The translations under genes and the position numbers were made by a program. From Piezodorus guildinii (Eukaryota > Arthropoda > Insecta > Hemiptera > Pentatomidae), in assembly GCA_023052935.1 (NCBI GenBank), contig CM041292.1:87465169-87529168 (forward strand): a stretch of 64,000 nt of DNA, in the 5' to 3' direction. Below the pieces are notes generated by a model that saw only the letters and a list, made by a program, of their open reading frames with translations, was not told the DNA's origin and searched no databases. Below are positions 44,436 through 56,852 of this stretch, piece by piece (position 1 is the stretch's first letter; each line of letters opens with the position of its first letter).

Positions 44436-45621
44436 AAAAAAACAAAGGATAAAAGACAGTCTAACTAACAGCTGTGCCGTATCCACGGCTCAACCTAATT
44501 AAATTTAAACTTAAACAAATCCACAAAAATATTATTATTTTAAATGCGCTTACGTGCGGACAAACATAGTACATAAAGTCATTATTTATCGACTAACAGT
44601 AATGACAAAACCTTGACTATGACATATAAAAATCACCCAAAGCTGTTAGATCTATAAGCCATGCACAAATTTCCATGTATATTTTACTTTCAAATAAACT
44701 AAACTAATTTCGATTTAATAACCAATTTATGTTTACTCATTTCTGCTGATGATTAAATATAATAACGAATATACGTTGTAAAATAAACGTTATATATTTT
44801 TTTTTAATGAAAATTAAACGTTTGGCCATGAAATGAATATGATGGATGAGATGTTTTGGGTGGCGGTTATAAAAGAAGAGAAAATTGTGAACAAACTATT
44901 TATCAGCCGACGTTTCAATCCACTTTGCACTCTTTTATCAGGGCTGTTTCGTTGAAGTAAGGCAGCTAAATGATTATCAGCAACCAAAATTAATAAATAG
45001 TTTTCTACTACCATCCACATCATCTCATCCTCCACGATCAACTATTTAATATTCGAAATACACGAGATAAATTTGTATGAGTCTCTTTCCGATTTCAAAG
45101 ACTTGATGTTTATGTCGGACAAAGAATGTATTCTTTTGTTTTCATAAAGGATGTTTGTGATAGAGACAAAACCTACGCCCCGAGATAAATGACGATAGTG
45201 AGAGTGTGAATAAGATAGGCCCCTGGGTACTGTGTTATTGAAAGCCGGAGGAACTTTGATGGCAGATAAGGGGGAGGGAGCCGGGCTATCAGATGATAGT
45301 TTTTGCTTCGGCAACAGTTAATTGCTCCGAGCTTAGCATAGTATCTTCTCTTCCTTAACACCGTTAGTCTGGTATCTTTAAGAGGGCCATTTTGTTGCCC
45401 TGGCAGAAGTCTTCTTCAACTAAGTCGGATTTAATGTCCTTCAATACAAGTTATAGTTTCGCAGAACGTTACATGGGATTAGATTTGTAAAGAAAAAGAA
45501 AACTAAAGCTTTTATTGGTTTATTATTTTCAATAATGAACCTTTGTATTTGACCAACAAAAAACTTACCCCCTTTCCAAAATTATCAACAATTCCTTAAG
45601 GAGGAAGATAAAAAAATGTAA
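44436..45621. other. no recognised gene; contains hammerhead relic
   Basis: Two open minus-strand frames (44814-45041 and 45042-45314) lack recognisable motifs; the first overlaps the ribozyme relic at 44909-44944. Confidence 0.4.
44909..44944 (-). ncRNA. Mutated hammerhead motif (Penelope-like type)
   Basis: On the minus strand: GCC, CTGATAA (the invariant G of CTGATGA is changed to A), a weak hairpin, GAAACGTC, then GGC that can pair with the 5' GCC. The GTC cleavage triplet is present. The core change should abolish activity, so this is a relic. Confidence 0.5.
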
Positions 45622-45840
45622 GAGATCTCTAGTGGCCAGTAAAACAGCTTTTTACGCCCTAGGTCGCATGTTCAAACCCGGTAGACGGCCCTAGCATTTT
45701 TCAAAGGGTCAAAAAATCCTTTGTTATGCCGTCCTCCGGAGGAGACATAGAATGGTTGTCCTAAGCCTATGCGATATCAGTTACCCGTCAAAGATCTCTC
45801 CCAATGTAGCATAAAAGTGACGTTACATAACTAAATAAAA
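45622..45840 (+). repeat. SINE family A, copy 9 (old)
   Basis: A diverged plus-strand copy with B box 'atgttcaaacccggtag', then 'ttatgccgtcctccggagg' and a tail 'acataactaaataaaac'. An internal deletion removes part of the body. Confidence 0.78.
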
Positions 45841-47177
45841 CTAGGTTCTATCGTTCCATTCTGTTCATTACTAAGCGCACCAAACGAGGGACGGACACAG
45901 AAGTAGTTTTATTGGACGGTGGAGGATGAGGTTTTAAGTCAGACGGAAAGGGTCATCCAACAGCTTACCTATTTATTTTTGCAAGAGTGGAAAGGAGATT
46001 TTCCCCTCCCTGTTCATCGACCACTGTTACCATCCTTAACAGGTGCAATGTCTAAACCATACGTTTATAATTGATATTCTTTGTATTTTACATTCTATAG
46101 CCTACTTGAATATGGTTGTCTTTCAAGTTGCCGACTGACCTCTATCGGAGGAACTGTTATAATGGTAATGGAGCAAATACCATGCCCACGTTAGGTTCTG
46201 AATAGAAAAATAATGCCTTCTCTTGAGATGCACATAACGGTATGTGATTGCGCTCTAATTGAAAAATTGTCTAGTATGTAAATTGGACAAGATTTATTGC
46301 AGTTAATAACCTAATAGTAACATTTATAAATTCATAAACCCAAGTTCAACAAACCTAAGGGTCAATATTCCTGAAAAACGTTGTAGTTAATACAATGCTA
46401 TGTATCATTCCTAAGAATTTGGCTTTCGAATTTAATAAATAAATAACTTTAGCTCAGCTTGTAGTTGAAATCTTATATAAAATTCTTTTTTTCCGCTTTT
46501 TCCCCCCCCTCTTTTCTTATTGTTTTAATATCGTAGTTTTCCACGCTACAAGGATAAGTTTACCTTACAATCTAAATTTTTTTATAAAATTGATGGTTTT
46601 GTCATTAACCTTTTTTTTTTTCTTATATATTGAAATCACATTCCTCTTTTTTTTTTTTTTTTTTTTTTTTGGAATTGCTAATCGCGACAATTGGCATTCT
46701 TATGATGTAATCTTTTAAGTAGGACCTTCACTGGATTGGGCTGTGCGGAATTCTAAACAGATTTCTAATTTAAAGCCAAACAGTATGGATTATATTTTCC
46801 CCCAAAATTATAATTGTACATGTATATTATGTAATTGAGTTATTGTAAAATTTTATGTAAAATTTTACACACAAATACGCCCATAACTCAGTTATTTTAA
46901 TGATAGAAAAAATATATAGTGTTTTAGAATCAGTAAAGCGCAATAAAAAAAATTGAAATCTTGCCTATATACACGCTGGTAATTTGATATAATCTATTTT
47001 TGAAGATCGAGAAAACAATTATTGGTATATTTTAATCAAATACCCGCGAATAATTATAAAAAAGAAAAGAAAATAATTGATATTTTACCCACAGAATTTT
47101 TAAAGATAGAGAATAAATATATATATAGTTTAAGATTCAGTAAAGCGCGATAAACAGAAAAAAAAAATAGTTGATCT
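45841..47177. other. no recognised gene
   Basis: AT-rich DNA with several T runs (for example about 46647-46670). No gene. Confidence 0.5.
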
Positions 47178-47190
47178 ACATATTCAAGTC

Positions 47191-47495
47191 TTCTTCTTTT
47201 TTCTTTTCGTTCAGTGGCGCGACAGGCCGTGTAGGCCCTGGGCCTCGCGGTGTAAACTCCTCCGAGTTTACACTCACGTTTCATGATGCTATTTTTAGTG
47301 TAGGGTCATCACTCCCTACGACTAATTTTGTGAGTGGCCACCCTTTGGCTGACGGGTCTCATATACCCGGGAGGGAGGTTGTGAGTGAATCCCCATTTTT
47401 TACATCCTTATATAAGCCCCGCCGGGACTGAGATTCGAACTCAGAACCTGTAGCTTGAGAGACTAGCGCCCTAGCCACTCGGCTACGGGCTCCCC
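47191..47495 (-). repeat. SINE family C, copy 1
   Basis: On the minus strand the head reads GTAGCCGAGTGGCTAG (a near-ideal A box) and GAGTTCGAATCTC (a B box), as in Leu/Ser-type tRNAs, followed by a body shared with 56853-57121 and an A/G-rich tail. A perfect 13-bp target duplication, acatattcaagtc, lies at 47178-47190 and 47496-47508. The RNA polymerase III promoter boxes look intact. Confidence 0.93.
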
Positions 47496-47508
47496 ACATA
47501 TTCAAGTC

Positions 47509-47875
47509 ACAAATTATAATAGATAAAATTCCACCATAATTCAGTTATTATTGAGAAAAATCGAAATTATTAGCAGCTATAATTATTTATAATTATAACA
47601 GCTAACAGTCATACCCTAATATTATTATTTGGAAATAATTTGCAGCGTTTTGGTTTAGAATTTTCAATAATGAACCTTTGTAATTAAGTTTTAAATTTAG
47701 AATGAAACTGACAAATTTCTTAAATTCACATGCACTAGCGAAAAAATTCATTACTTATTCAAATTAAAATATAATAGTTATATTGTTTTATGCATTTAAT
47801 TTGCAATGATAAGAATGTGATGTATGTTTGTATTTTCATCGGGATTTGTCATATTACATTTTTATTGTAATACTG
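47509..47875. other. no recognised gene
   Basis: AT-rich spacer. Confidence 0.5.
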
Positions 47876-48101
47876 TTTGCTTATTAATTTAACGGCACAT
47901 TATGCTTCTGTGGCTAACCGGACGTTGCTAACGTATCCTAAATGCTAAAGCGATTTTAGCTATATTACGTCTCCTAGGAAGGACGTCAGAACTAGGTTTT
48001 TTTCTCTCCCTTTGACAAATCCTAGGGCTGTCTGGCGGGTTCGAACTTGCGATCTTAGGCACAGAAGGATGTCGTGCTTGTTGCTAACTAAATGTGACCC
48101 C
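47876..48101 (-). repeat. SINE family A, copy 10 (old)
   Basis: Minus-strand copy with 'ttaacggcacattatgcttc', 'ctaaccggacgttgct' and a head 'gggttcgaacttgcgat'. Part of the body is deleted. Confidence 0.78.
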
Positions 48102-48281
48102 CTTATTATAATATTGACCGAACCATGACACTGAGATACTTATAGAATAGTATACCACAACCGAGACGACGGTTTCCAAAAGGTGATTTATCCGTTTTAG
48201 GAAATTTTTCTTTTAACTTTATTACCGAACCAATTTGTATCATGAAAATGCATAATTTTTATCACTATATAAATTACTGAA

Positions 48282-48612
48282 GAGAGCGGCATGGTCTAGT
48301 GGATAGAGCACTAGTCCATTGTTCTCCGTTCTTGGGTTCGAATCCTGGCTGTGGCAGAATATCATTTATTCTGTTAATTCAGTCGGGGGGCCACCCTAGG
48401 GTATGGAGACCCTCCTGGGTCAGACCCAACCTCTATAAAGTGACTACCCAAAAAAAAAAAAAATGGGAGATAAACCTGGCGGCTGAGCATGATCAAGGCC
48501 TAATCACCCTATTGTAGGGCCGATGACCTAGAAACAGTACGAATCTCTATATGTACTGAGCCCTAGATTGTTGAGCCCTTCATGGGTTGTAGTGCTACAG
48601 TTTTTTTTTTTA
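48282..48612 (+). repeat. SINE family B, copy 2
   Basis: Head 'gagcggcatggtctagtgg', B box 'gggttcgaatcctgg', body with 'cagaaacagtacgaatctc', and an end in T10. An A run in the middle (48450-48462) is specific to this copy. Confidence 0.88.
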
Positions 48613-49364
48613 AGTTTTTATATTAATTAATTAATTTTTACATTATGGTAACGTAATATACGTTGTAGTATGGTATGGAATGAAATTAAATGTGTAGTTG
48701 TCTTTTGGAAAAAAACTTTTATTTTTCAAAGTGTTTTTGATGATAAAACTGAATGTCGGATTTCGATTAAACTAAGCGAAAAGAATACAAATATGTCAAA
48801 AGATAAACTTCGTAAAAAATGTCTTTCAGCACCATTTGCAAATCAACGTCCAAATTCACGAAATATTAATTGTAGACACGATCGAACTATATAAACTTAT
48901 AAAATGATTTAAATTGATAGTGAAATAAAGGGGACCATGGATTAGGTTTATAGAGGGAATCCTTTAATCTCGAGACAATAGTGATTGAGAATAGAGGCTT
49001 TACTACTTCTTCGTGACGCTGAGGAATACTCGAGAGCCTTATCCTGGAGGACGGAACTGGATTATGCAAATTTTTACAAGGCGGAGGCGAGCCTCTCAGG
49101 ACCATAAATGTAGAAGGGTTTTAACGGCCATATCATGATAACCATCTTAGTCAGGAAATAGAAATCCTAAAAATTGTAGTTGTATAGGTGTAATGCTCAC
49201 CCAAAACTTGTTTTAAAAAAAATGTACGTTTCGTATATGGGTAGAGCAATTAAATCCAAGGTAGGGAAGTTTTATTCATCTTGAAAATATGGCTTATCTG
49301 ATCCTACTTTTTATTTATTGTAATTTACTACAGTATTATATAAATAGAACAACAAGAATAAACA
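48613..49364. other. no recognised gene
   Basis: A 72-codon minus-strand frame at 48887-49105 is not recognised. Confidence 0.4.
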
Positions 49365-49500
49365 GACGAAAATCCAACCAAGAAATATACAGAAATTTGA
49401 AAGATGTTTGAAATTCATATCCAGGAGAAGGAGGTTATATGGCCACATAGAATGAACATTAAGAGGCTGGACAAAAAGCTTTTCGACAAAGTCTTCAGTT
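49365..49500 (+). pseudogene. Possible LINE C-terminal relic
   Basis: Plus-strand frames give RCLKFISRRRRLYGHI and, after a frame change, MNIKRLDKKLFDKVFS. This recalls the 'RRRRLxWxGHVxRM…R' segment after the RT in many LINEs. It is short and frameshifted. Confidence 0.4.
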
Positions 49501-49881
49501 AACAGATTATAGGTGGTGTTCACGCCATATGTTACGGCCTGATAAGGTTTTTATAGTTTTTCAATCGAAAAATGATAAGTTCATAATTTTTATGATATTT
49601 ATAATAAGATCATTTTTTTTTGTTTAAATCTTTATTTTTTAATTTCTTTTTAAAATAGTTATTTTAAATATAATTAAAAGTTTTTAAACGAGAGCAGTAG
49701 AAGAGAAAGACAGAAGACGATCGTACTTCAATTGTTTTTTGACTGCCTCGTGCCAGTCGAGTCTTAAGCTAGCGTCTGAGCGGTGAAGATGTGCCGTATG
49801 TAGACCCCAGATTCCTCTCAACGTTTGAACGTTTGTAAACGAATTTCTTCATCTTCTCATCGTTCCCCTTGGAACTTGGAA
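49501..49881. other. no recognised gene
   Basis: AT-rich sequence leading to a GC-richer tandem repeat. Confidence 0.5.
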
Positions 49882-50007
49882 GAGACGCCTTGCGGTCATT
49901 TTCAACACCCAAGAGAACTTCGTCCAAGCCGCCCTGCGGTAATTTTCTTCAATACTCAAGACGACTTCGTTCAAGCCGCCCTGCGGTCGTTTTCTTCAAC
50001 ACTCAAC
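49882..50007. repeat. Minisatellite, about 45-bp unit, nearly three copies
   Basis: Three successive units share 'gccctgcggt', 'ttttcttcaa' and 'acttcgttcaagcc' with substitutions and small length changes. The frame across it (49825-50091) is a product of the repeat, not a recognised protein. Confidence 0.8.
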
Positions 50008-50693
50008 TGGACATCTTTACGTGAATATAACCTATCTTTATCCATTAATGGAACATTTAATTTCTTAATTCTTATTCAAGAAACTGTTTAATTTGATAAC
50101 TATTTTTTTTTACATCTTTAAGCATTAATTAAGTTAAGTTTGTTTCTTCTATTTTTACAATATTTTAATTAGGTTTATTTTGTTTCCTACATTTTCTTAC
50201 AGCTGTTTAATTATAATTAGATTAATTTTTCTTATATAAATTTATTAGGTTAATTTGTTTCTTATCATCCTTATATGTATTTCAGTGTATTAAATGTATT
50301 GTGATTCGTCGTTTGCTTTCATTATTTTTATCTATTTTAAATCTATACAGTCCACTTATTTATTTCAATAGAACCACCCTCAATTCTGAGTTGTCACTTG
50401 GAAGTACTATTCTTTCACGGATAGCCCAGCGTGTACAGGTGGATACGTGTAACAAATAAAAGAGGAGAGGGATAGACTAAAAATCAAGGACTCGGATAGA
50501 GAGATTTTGGGAAAAAACTAAAAAAAGTGGGGATTATGGCAGGAATGAAGAAGAGACGAGTCATAAAATGGACTAAGGAAGAGCGAGAAGTCCAGGAAGA
50601 TGAGATAATATTTAGATATTTTTTTAAGGCAGAGAGTGTGAAGCTGAAACTTAATTTTTTTAGCTTGGTACTTGCTGGCCGATAAGTGTAAAA
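50008..50693. other. no recognised gene
   Basis: AT-rich DNA, no motif. Confidence 0.5.
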
Positions 50694-50758
50694 TATATAT
50701 ATATATTATATAATATATATATATATTATATAATATATATATATATTTTTATATAAAA
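50694..50758. repeat. AT-rich tandem repeat
   Basis: Repeated blocks of (AT)n joined by 'attatataat', forming potential hairpins. Confidence 0.9.
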
Positions 50759-51031
50759 AAAACAATCTGTAACTCTACAACCAATGAAGGTTCTTGGGCT
50801 GAGTACATATAGAGATTCGTACTGTTTCTAGGGCAACGGCTGTGCAATGAAGTGATGAGGCCTTGATCACGCTCAGCCGCCAATTTTTTTCCAAACTACT
50901 ATAAAGAGGCTGGGTCTGCCCCAGGAGGGTCTCATATCAAAACAGTATCGCCTCCCGGCTGAATTAACTGTATAAATAATGTTCTTTCATAGCCGGGATT
51001 CGAACCATGGACCCGTAGAACCGTAGACTAA

Positions 51032-51033
<2 letters not shown>
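50759..51033 (-). repeat. SINE family B, copy 3
   Basis: Minus-strand copy: the end 'aaaacaatctgtaactctac' corresponds to the T-tailed 3' end, then 'gagattcgtactgtttctag', and the head with 'gccgggattcgaaccatgg'. The head is broken into the (AT)n at 51033. Confidence 0.85.

Positions 51034-51066
<33 letters not shown>
51034..51066. repeat. (AT)n microsatellite
   Basis: Pure AT run joined to the head end of SINE B copy 3. Confidence 0.95.
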
Positions 51067-51070
<4 letters not shown>

Positions 51071-52154
51071 TTATAGTTAATTGATTTTTACTTTTTTTTC
51101 CTCATTTATGTCGTTTTATTAATTTTTATATCTATTTTATACTCCATTTGCTATACCTTTCTTTCGTTTTTTTTGGGGGGGGGATTTCTATTTTTATTTC
51201 GTTCAACCTTACTTTGAATTATTGGTTTGTTCTCATTTAAGTATTTCTGAATAACTTTTGTGTTATTTTTAATTTGTTATTTACGAATTTGACTAAGCTT
51301 TTTGACACATTTAGTCAATCTTTTAGGTTATACAGAACACATACCAGATCTCTAATGCAGAAGATTTTCAAATAAGATGCGCTTATAACATGTTTGTATT
51401 ATACTGCCCGACTTATTTTATTACATATTAACTTTTCTAAATCTTGCGTTTTCCAATGGTATATTATACATCTATGTAACTACTTATATTTCAGTAATAA
51501 TTTGTTTATGACTTGTTTACAGAAAATATATTTTTCTCGTTTAAAGAAAAGCTAATTTCAATGTATTTTACTTATAAACCTTCAGGAAGAATGCCCTAAA
51601 TGATGGTGAAAACCGTATAAAATCCGTCCAGTGGTTTAGAAGGAGTTAGCGGAAACCGAAACCCCGTTATCATTTTATATATAAAACGATAACAGGGTTC
51701 TATATACATAGAGAGAGATCTGTATTTTAGCCAATTTTCTTCTTTTGCATCTTTTTAGACATTCCTGGTCAAAGAGTATTTTTTTTTTTCCATGAGATAG
51801 CATTACAGACTTCTATCCCCATCCTCTGACCATGATTGACCATCTTCGTGTTTTACTCTCAAAGCCTTAGATTATTATCATTAGTATTAAAAATAAAATT
51901 TAGGATGAAACAATAATTGTTTAAGATTGAGAAGTAGGCCGAGTGAGGGAGTCGTGACAGTGGACAGAGGTAGTGGCAGCAGTCGTGCGGAAACTTGTGC
52001 TATCAGTGCTAATCCACATTGCCTTTTATTGGGCCTCCTCTCTCCCTGCCTCTCTGACCAGCTTTAGTATGCCCTAATTGTAAATCATTCGAAGTCAGTA
52101 TTTTTTTCATCCAAGATATAATTAAAAAAAAAAAAAAAAAATGAAAATGTACCT
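51067..52154. other. no recognised gene; old Helitron-like end possible
   Basis: Near 51600-51665, 'gaaaaccgtataaaatccgt' followed by 'ggtttagaaggagttagcg' resembles a widespread arthropod repeat end. A GC-richer patch at 51940-52080 has no readable frame. Confidence 0.4.
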
Positions 52155-52291
52155 AAAAAATACTCGTGCACGCAACACACGACTTTCACTTACCTCGTAA
52201 ATAAAAAAATTTAAAGTAAAAAAAAAAATAAAGTTAGAGATGAAAAAAAAGAAAGGAAAAGGTTAAAGAATTACTTATATTGAGTTTTGAT
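52155..52291 (-). mobile_element. H-family element, copy H6, part 1
   Basis: Begins near 'ctcgtgcacgcaacacacga' and 'ctttcacttacctcg'. Interrupted at 52278-52291, the left duplication of a SINE. Confidence 0.75.
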
Positions 52292-52576
52292 TGTTTGTTT
52301 ATTTATTTAACGTCCATTTATGCTGCTGTGGCTAATCGGACGATGCTACAATGGGAGTCCTAAATTTGTCTATCCAGGTTTTATTAGCATAGGGATGTTT
52401 AACGATTACCTGCCATCGCACAGGCTCGGGGCCACCTTTTAATGTCCTCTCCGAAGGACGGCATAACTAAGGATTTTTTACTCTCATTAAAAAATCCTAG
52501 CGCCACCTGCGGGTTTGAACTCGGTATCTTGGGTATAGGAGGCTGTTATGCTACCCAGCATGCTACAGGTAACCTC
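52292..52576 (-). repeat. SINE family A, copy 11
   Basis: A full minus-strand copy with a perfect 14-bp target duplication, tattgagttttgat, at 52278-52291 and 52577-52590. It is inserted in H6. Confidence 0.95.
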
Positions 52577-52738
52577 TATTGAGTTTTGATAGGGATGTGT
52601 ATTTTATTAAATAATCTATTATATTATTATCTAAAACAATCAATTAATTTTGTCCGCTTTCCATCACTCTCAAATTAACTTCTTTGTGTATACTTTTTTT
52701 TTCTAGAATCTTTAGCTTTCCAATATCTTTTACTACTG
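52577..52738 (-). mobile_element. H-family element, copy H6, part 2
   Basis: Internal H sequence ('attttattaaataatctatt', 'ctttagctttccaata') between two SINE insertions. Confidence 0.75.
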
Positions 52739-53022
52739 GGGATCACCGATAGCTGGGTGGCTAGCGTAACAGCCTCCCATGTTAAAGGTCACGGGTTCAA
52801 ACCCGCAGGTGGTCCTAGGATTTTTTAATGGGAGTAAAAAATCCTTAATTACGCCGTCCTTCGGAGGGGACGTTAAAAGGTGGTCCCGAGCCTGTGCAAT
52901 GTCAGGTACTCGTTAAAGATCCCTATCCTAATAAAACCTGAATAGGCAAATTTTAGGAATCCCAATGTAGCATCGTCCGATTAGCCATAGTAGCATAAAG
53001 TGACGTTAAATAAATAAACAAA
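52739..53022 (+). repeat. SINE family A, copy 12
   Basis: Well-preserved plus-strand copy: head 'gctgggtggctagcgtaaca', B box 'cgggttcaaacccgc', tail 'taaataaataaacaaac'. Flanked by atcttttactactg and atcttatactactg (one mismatch). It is inserted in H6 in the opposite orientation to copy 11. Confidence 0.93.
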
Positions 53023-53062
53023 CATCTTATACTACTGTTTTTATGTCAAAAAAACACTGGTA
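53023..53062 (-). mobile_element. H-family element, copy H6, part 3
   Basis: A short continuation ('tactactgtttttatgtc') after the second SINE; similarity then fades. Confidence 0.5.
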
Positions 53063-54751
53063 AATGTGCAACACAGAGGTAACCTCAGTTTCTCTTGAAA
53101 GCAAAAAAAAAAAAAGAAACATATGTTTTAATTATTTATAAAATATACATTGTGCTTTATAGAAATCTATATAATTAAAATTAATTTAATTTTTAAATGT
53201 CCTATTTCTATGATTATATGGTCAAAATATTTTTTTGTATTTAGTTTTCCTACGATTTAAATATAAACAATAAGATCATCATGATTTTGCTTCGTATGCT
53301 TAAATATTTTCATGCAAAGTAGTGTTTTAATATAAATTTAAATATCGATATTTTAGGGTCTAGAGAATTAATATATTCATAATATTAACTTTACATTCAG
53401 TAAGAGGTAAGTTGAAGATGAAACTAAATGTATACTCATAACCAAGACCGGCTTAAAGACGTTAATATCCGGTAACTTGAGTGGAGAAATAACTTCAATA
53501 TGCGTCAAGATTATTGGTGCTGGTTCTAATTAAGACCACGTTGCTATTGGACCCTACGCTCTACACAAACTCATATGGATACATTCCTCGAAGACAATGA
53601 ATGAAAAAAAAGTTAAACAAATACTACTATTAATAATAAAATAATTTTGTTCATTTTACTAAGCAAAATATACGAAACAGACACTCAGAATAAGACCTCT
53701 TAACTGTTTATTTAAAAATAACCTCAGGTATAAACAACCAGTTTATGGATATTTTAAATAGTTTTCTATTCCATTCAAAATACAAGGCTCATACAAATGT
53801 TTATTAATTACCCTGTTACAATAGTTTTTAATTGAAATTAACAATAGATCGAATTTAGAGCTAAATTATGATTGGTTTTTATGATTTTTCTTAACAATTG
53901 TAGTGTAAACGTGTTATTCCTCCTGGAATGATTTTAGGCTCTTGTAAAACAAGTTTTTGTAAATCAGGGATTGCTAACTAAAGTGTTTTTCTGATTATAA
54001 TTCATCTTTTTGCTCGCGTGTTTCCATTGCATATTTCGATTCCATTCGAGCTTAATATAACATTTTATTTTTATGTTGTAATTTAATATGTAATGTAAGT
54101 AAGTCTTTTTAAAATTTCCAAGGTTATGAAATTTCGAAAATGTGCACCTAACGTTTCATCAGAAGTTTATGAAGTAAGTATAATCATAATAAAAGTCGAA
54201 TTCTTAAAAATTGTTAAATCAACTGTTGTGAGAAAAAGTATTTCTGAGATATATATTATAGAAAAGTTTTTTACTGCACCAGTGTCACTTCCTCTTTGGA
54301 GATACCCTTAGATGCCACAATGCTTTAAGATGGGGTATAACAATGTTGTTATTTAGAAAACAACTAAATATAACATGACTTATTATTATGCAAATCTGGT
54401 TTTCCTTATCTGTTTATCCTTTCGGAAATTTTCGGTGATGTTTATAATCGATGAAACCTATAATTTAGGAGATTTTCCTTGGTATTATACCTATGATTTA
54501 TTCAATTTAAATTACAAAAATTGTTAGATGTATCGATAAACTCATGATCGAGGATTGAATAATATTCTTTTTAAGAGCAAAAGTAAATATTTTATATTTG
54601 TATTGAAATATTCAATCGTATTACATTACAATTTGTTTCTTTTAGTAGGAATGTGTTTGGTTGACTTGTTTATGCAGTAAATATAACATATTACAATCAA
54701 AAGGCACACACAGAGTAATGCATTGAAAACTGTTTGCACTGTAATTATAAT
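53063..54751. other. no recognised gene
   Basis: 1.7 kb of AT-rich DNA; a 61-codon frame at 54126 is unrecognised. Confidence 0.45.
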
Positions 54752-54763
54752 ACCTAGATTTGT

Positions 54764-55038
54764 GGGGTCATCTGTAGCATAGTGGCTAGCATAACAGCCT
54801 TCTATACCTAAGATCACTGGTTCAAACTTGCAGGTGGCCCTAGGATCTTTTAATGCGGGTAAAAAATCATTAGTTATGCCGTCCTTCGAAAAGGACGTAA
54901 AAAGGTGGTCCCGAACCGAGGCGATGCCACGTACTCGTTAAAGATCCCTGTCCTAATTAATCCTGGAAAGGCAAAATTGAGGACTCTCACTGTCCGATTA
55001 GCCTCAGTAACATAAATTGACGTTAAATATACAAATTA
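54764..55038 (+). repeat. SINE family A, copy 13
   Basis: Plus-strand copy with head 'gtagcatagtggctagcata' and B box 'ctggttcaaacttgc'. Flanked by acctagatttgt (54752-54763) and acctcgatttgt (55039-55050). Confidence 0.92.
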
Positions 55039-55050
55039 ACCTCGATTTGT

Positions 55051-56852
55051 ATAATTTTTACTGTGTCACTGTGTATAAAATAAATATACCGCGATGTATC
55101 TCTACAAGTAATCCACGCAATCTCTTCTATTCATGAAGAAAAATCACTTCATTTACACGTGTATAACAGGTTGGCGTGAAAGTTATACCAGCTATTAAAG
55201 GATTTAGGATAGCAATTTGAAGATTTTTAAACGTAGGTTTAACAACTGACCGTATGTAAATTGGTTTCTCTATTTCTCGGAGCCGATATAGCCGGTGAGA
55301 CAGAACCCATCTCTCTAACTTATAAGAATATAATTTAGAGTTTGTTATAAAGCATAATGGATAGCGGGCGGGAGGTATAGGGCTGCTATACGTGCTCTCT
55401 TTAATTGAATCCTATCAGATAAGGCGCTTTCCATTAATATTACCACCTAGGCTTATCAATGCTAGCTGTTCTACGCATGTTCTTGTGATTCCATCGCGAA
55501 CGTGTAATATTTTTTCCTTTTATCTTGTCTTTATTATAATTTAATATGTTAGGTAAAACTTTGATTAATTTGAAATAAGACTATTTTACCTCCTTTCTCT
55601 CTTGAAATCATGTTTTAATGACTTTTTTCTATTCTCTACTAAAAGAGTTAATAGAAAGATTTAAATGTATAATATTTTGAAGTAATAATCGAATGTTCTG
55701 GGTATTCCAGTTAGTAAAATTGTTGGTATATCTTCTATACAGAGCATATTAAAATTGAGTAAATAAATAGACGTTTTAGGTCTCCTATCCCCTAATATAA
55801 TTTTTTTCTCTTACTTGCAATAGATTTCTCCGTTTAGGTTTAAATAAATCTACATTGAAATTTTCGTAATAGTACTAAATTAAAATTACAAAACTCCTTT
55901 CTAAATCAAGTACTACATTGGTTTATTAAAGTTCGCGTGTATTCGGTATTCTGATCCTGTTACGTATTTGCAACTCATATAAAAGTGTTCAGAAGAAGTT
56001 GTAGTTTAAAAAAAAAACTGTCATAAAATATTTTTTCATATTTGGGTGGTAGACCTTATTTAAGTTTTGAAAATTAAAAAAAATATTTGAGTGCATTACT
56101 TATTTGTGAGGCACCGAATAAGAGATTTATTGAATAATCTACTATTGAAGTGTTGGATCAACATTCAGGGAATAATTCTTAATGGATATTTATAAAAAAT
56201 AGTACCATATCACCCACTTTTCTGGTCATCGTAATATCTTATAAATGCCTATGGTTATGAAGCTGGCATTTTTTGTTGGATGTTTCCCTTGCTGTCAAGA
56301 TGTGAAATAAGACTGGGTTTGGGAAAATTCGTCCTCTGAGTGGTTGAAAAAAAGATATTTGCAAAACCTTTAAAAAAAATTCTATTTCAAGAATTTTTAA
56401 AATGATTTTGAAGGACTGGAAAAAAGTTCGCTAATAAAAATAAAAGCGCATACATATTGTTTAAAAACTAAAAACATATTTTTTTCTTTTCTTTTTATGG
56501 TGAAAACCTTCAAATTAATCAATGCACATTTAGGTTCGAAACTAATTGTAACGATATACAATGATTACGTTTAAAAGCTAAAACGTACTCAGCAATCAAG
56601 GGTAGCAATCCTACCTCTTCTGGCGTGCTACTGTAAAGTTGACAGAATAAAATTAGTATCTACCATGAATTCTTTGTAAATAAAAATAGTTGCAAATGTA
56701 AATGTATGGCCAATACCGAATTTATACTAATTAAATATACTCTTTTTGTAAAAGGATATCGAAATAAATGTATATCAAAACAAATTGAAAAAGACGCTGG
56801 TTACAGCTTGTACTGTATAAAGATAAATTAAAAAAATTATATTTATTTTTTC
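55051..56852. other. no recognised gene; possible old tRNA-like relic
   Basis: Around 55350-55415 'gcataatggatagcgggcgg' and a later 'ttgaatcctat' could be a decayed tRNA-derived head. The rest is featureless. Confidence 0.35.

Noticed and set aside
47410..47495. tRNA-Leu/Ser gene on the minus strand
   Set aside because: Strong boxes, but followed by a repeat body shared with 56853-57121 and flanked by a target duplication; it is SINE family C.
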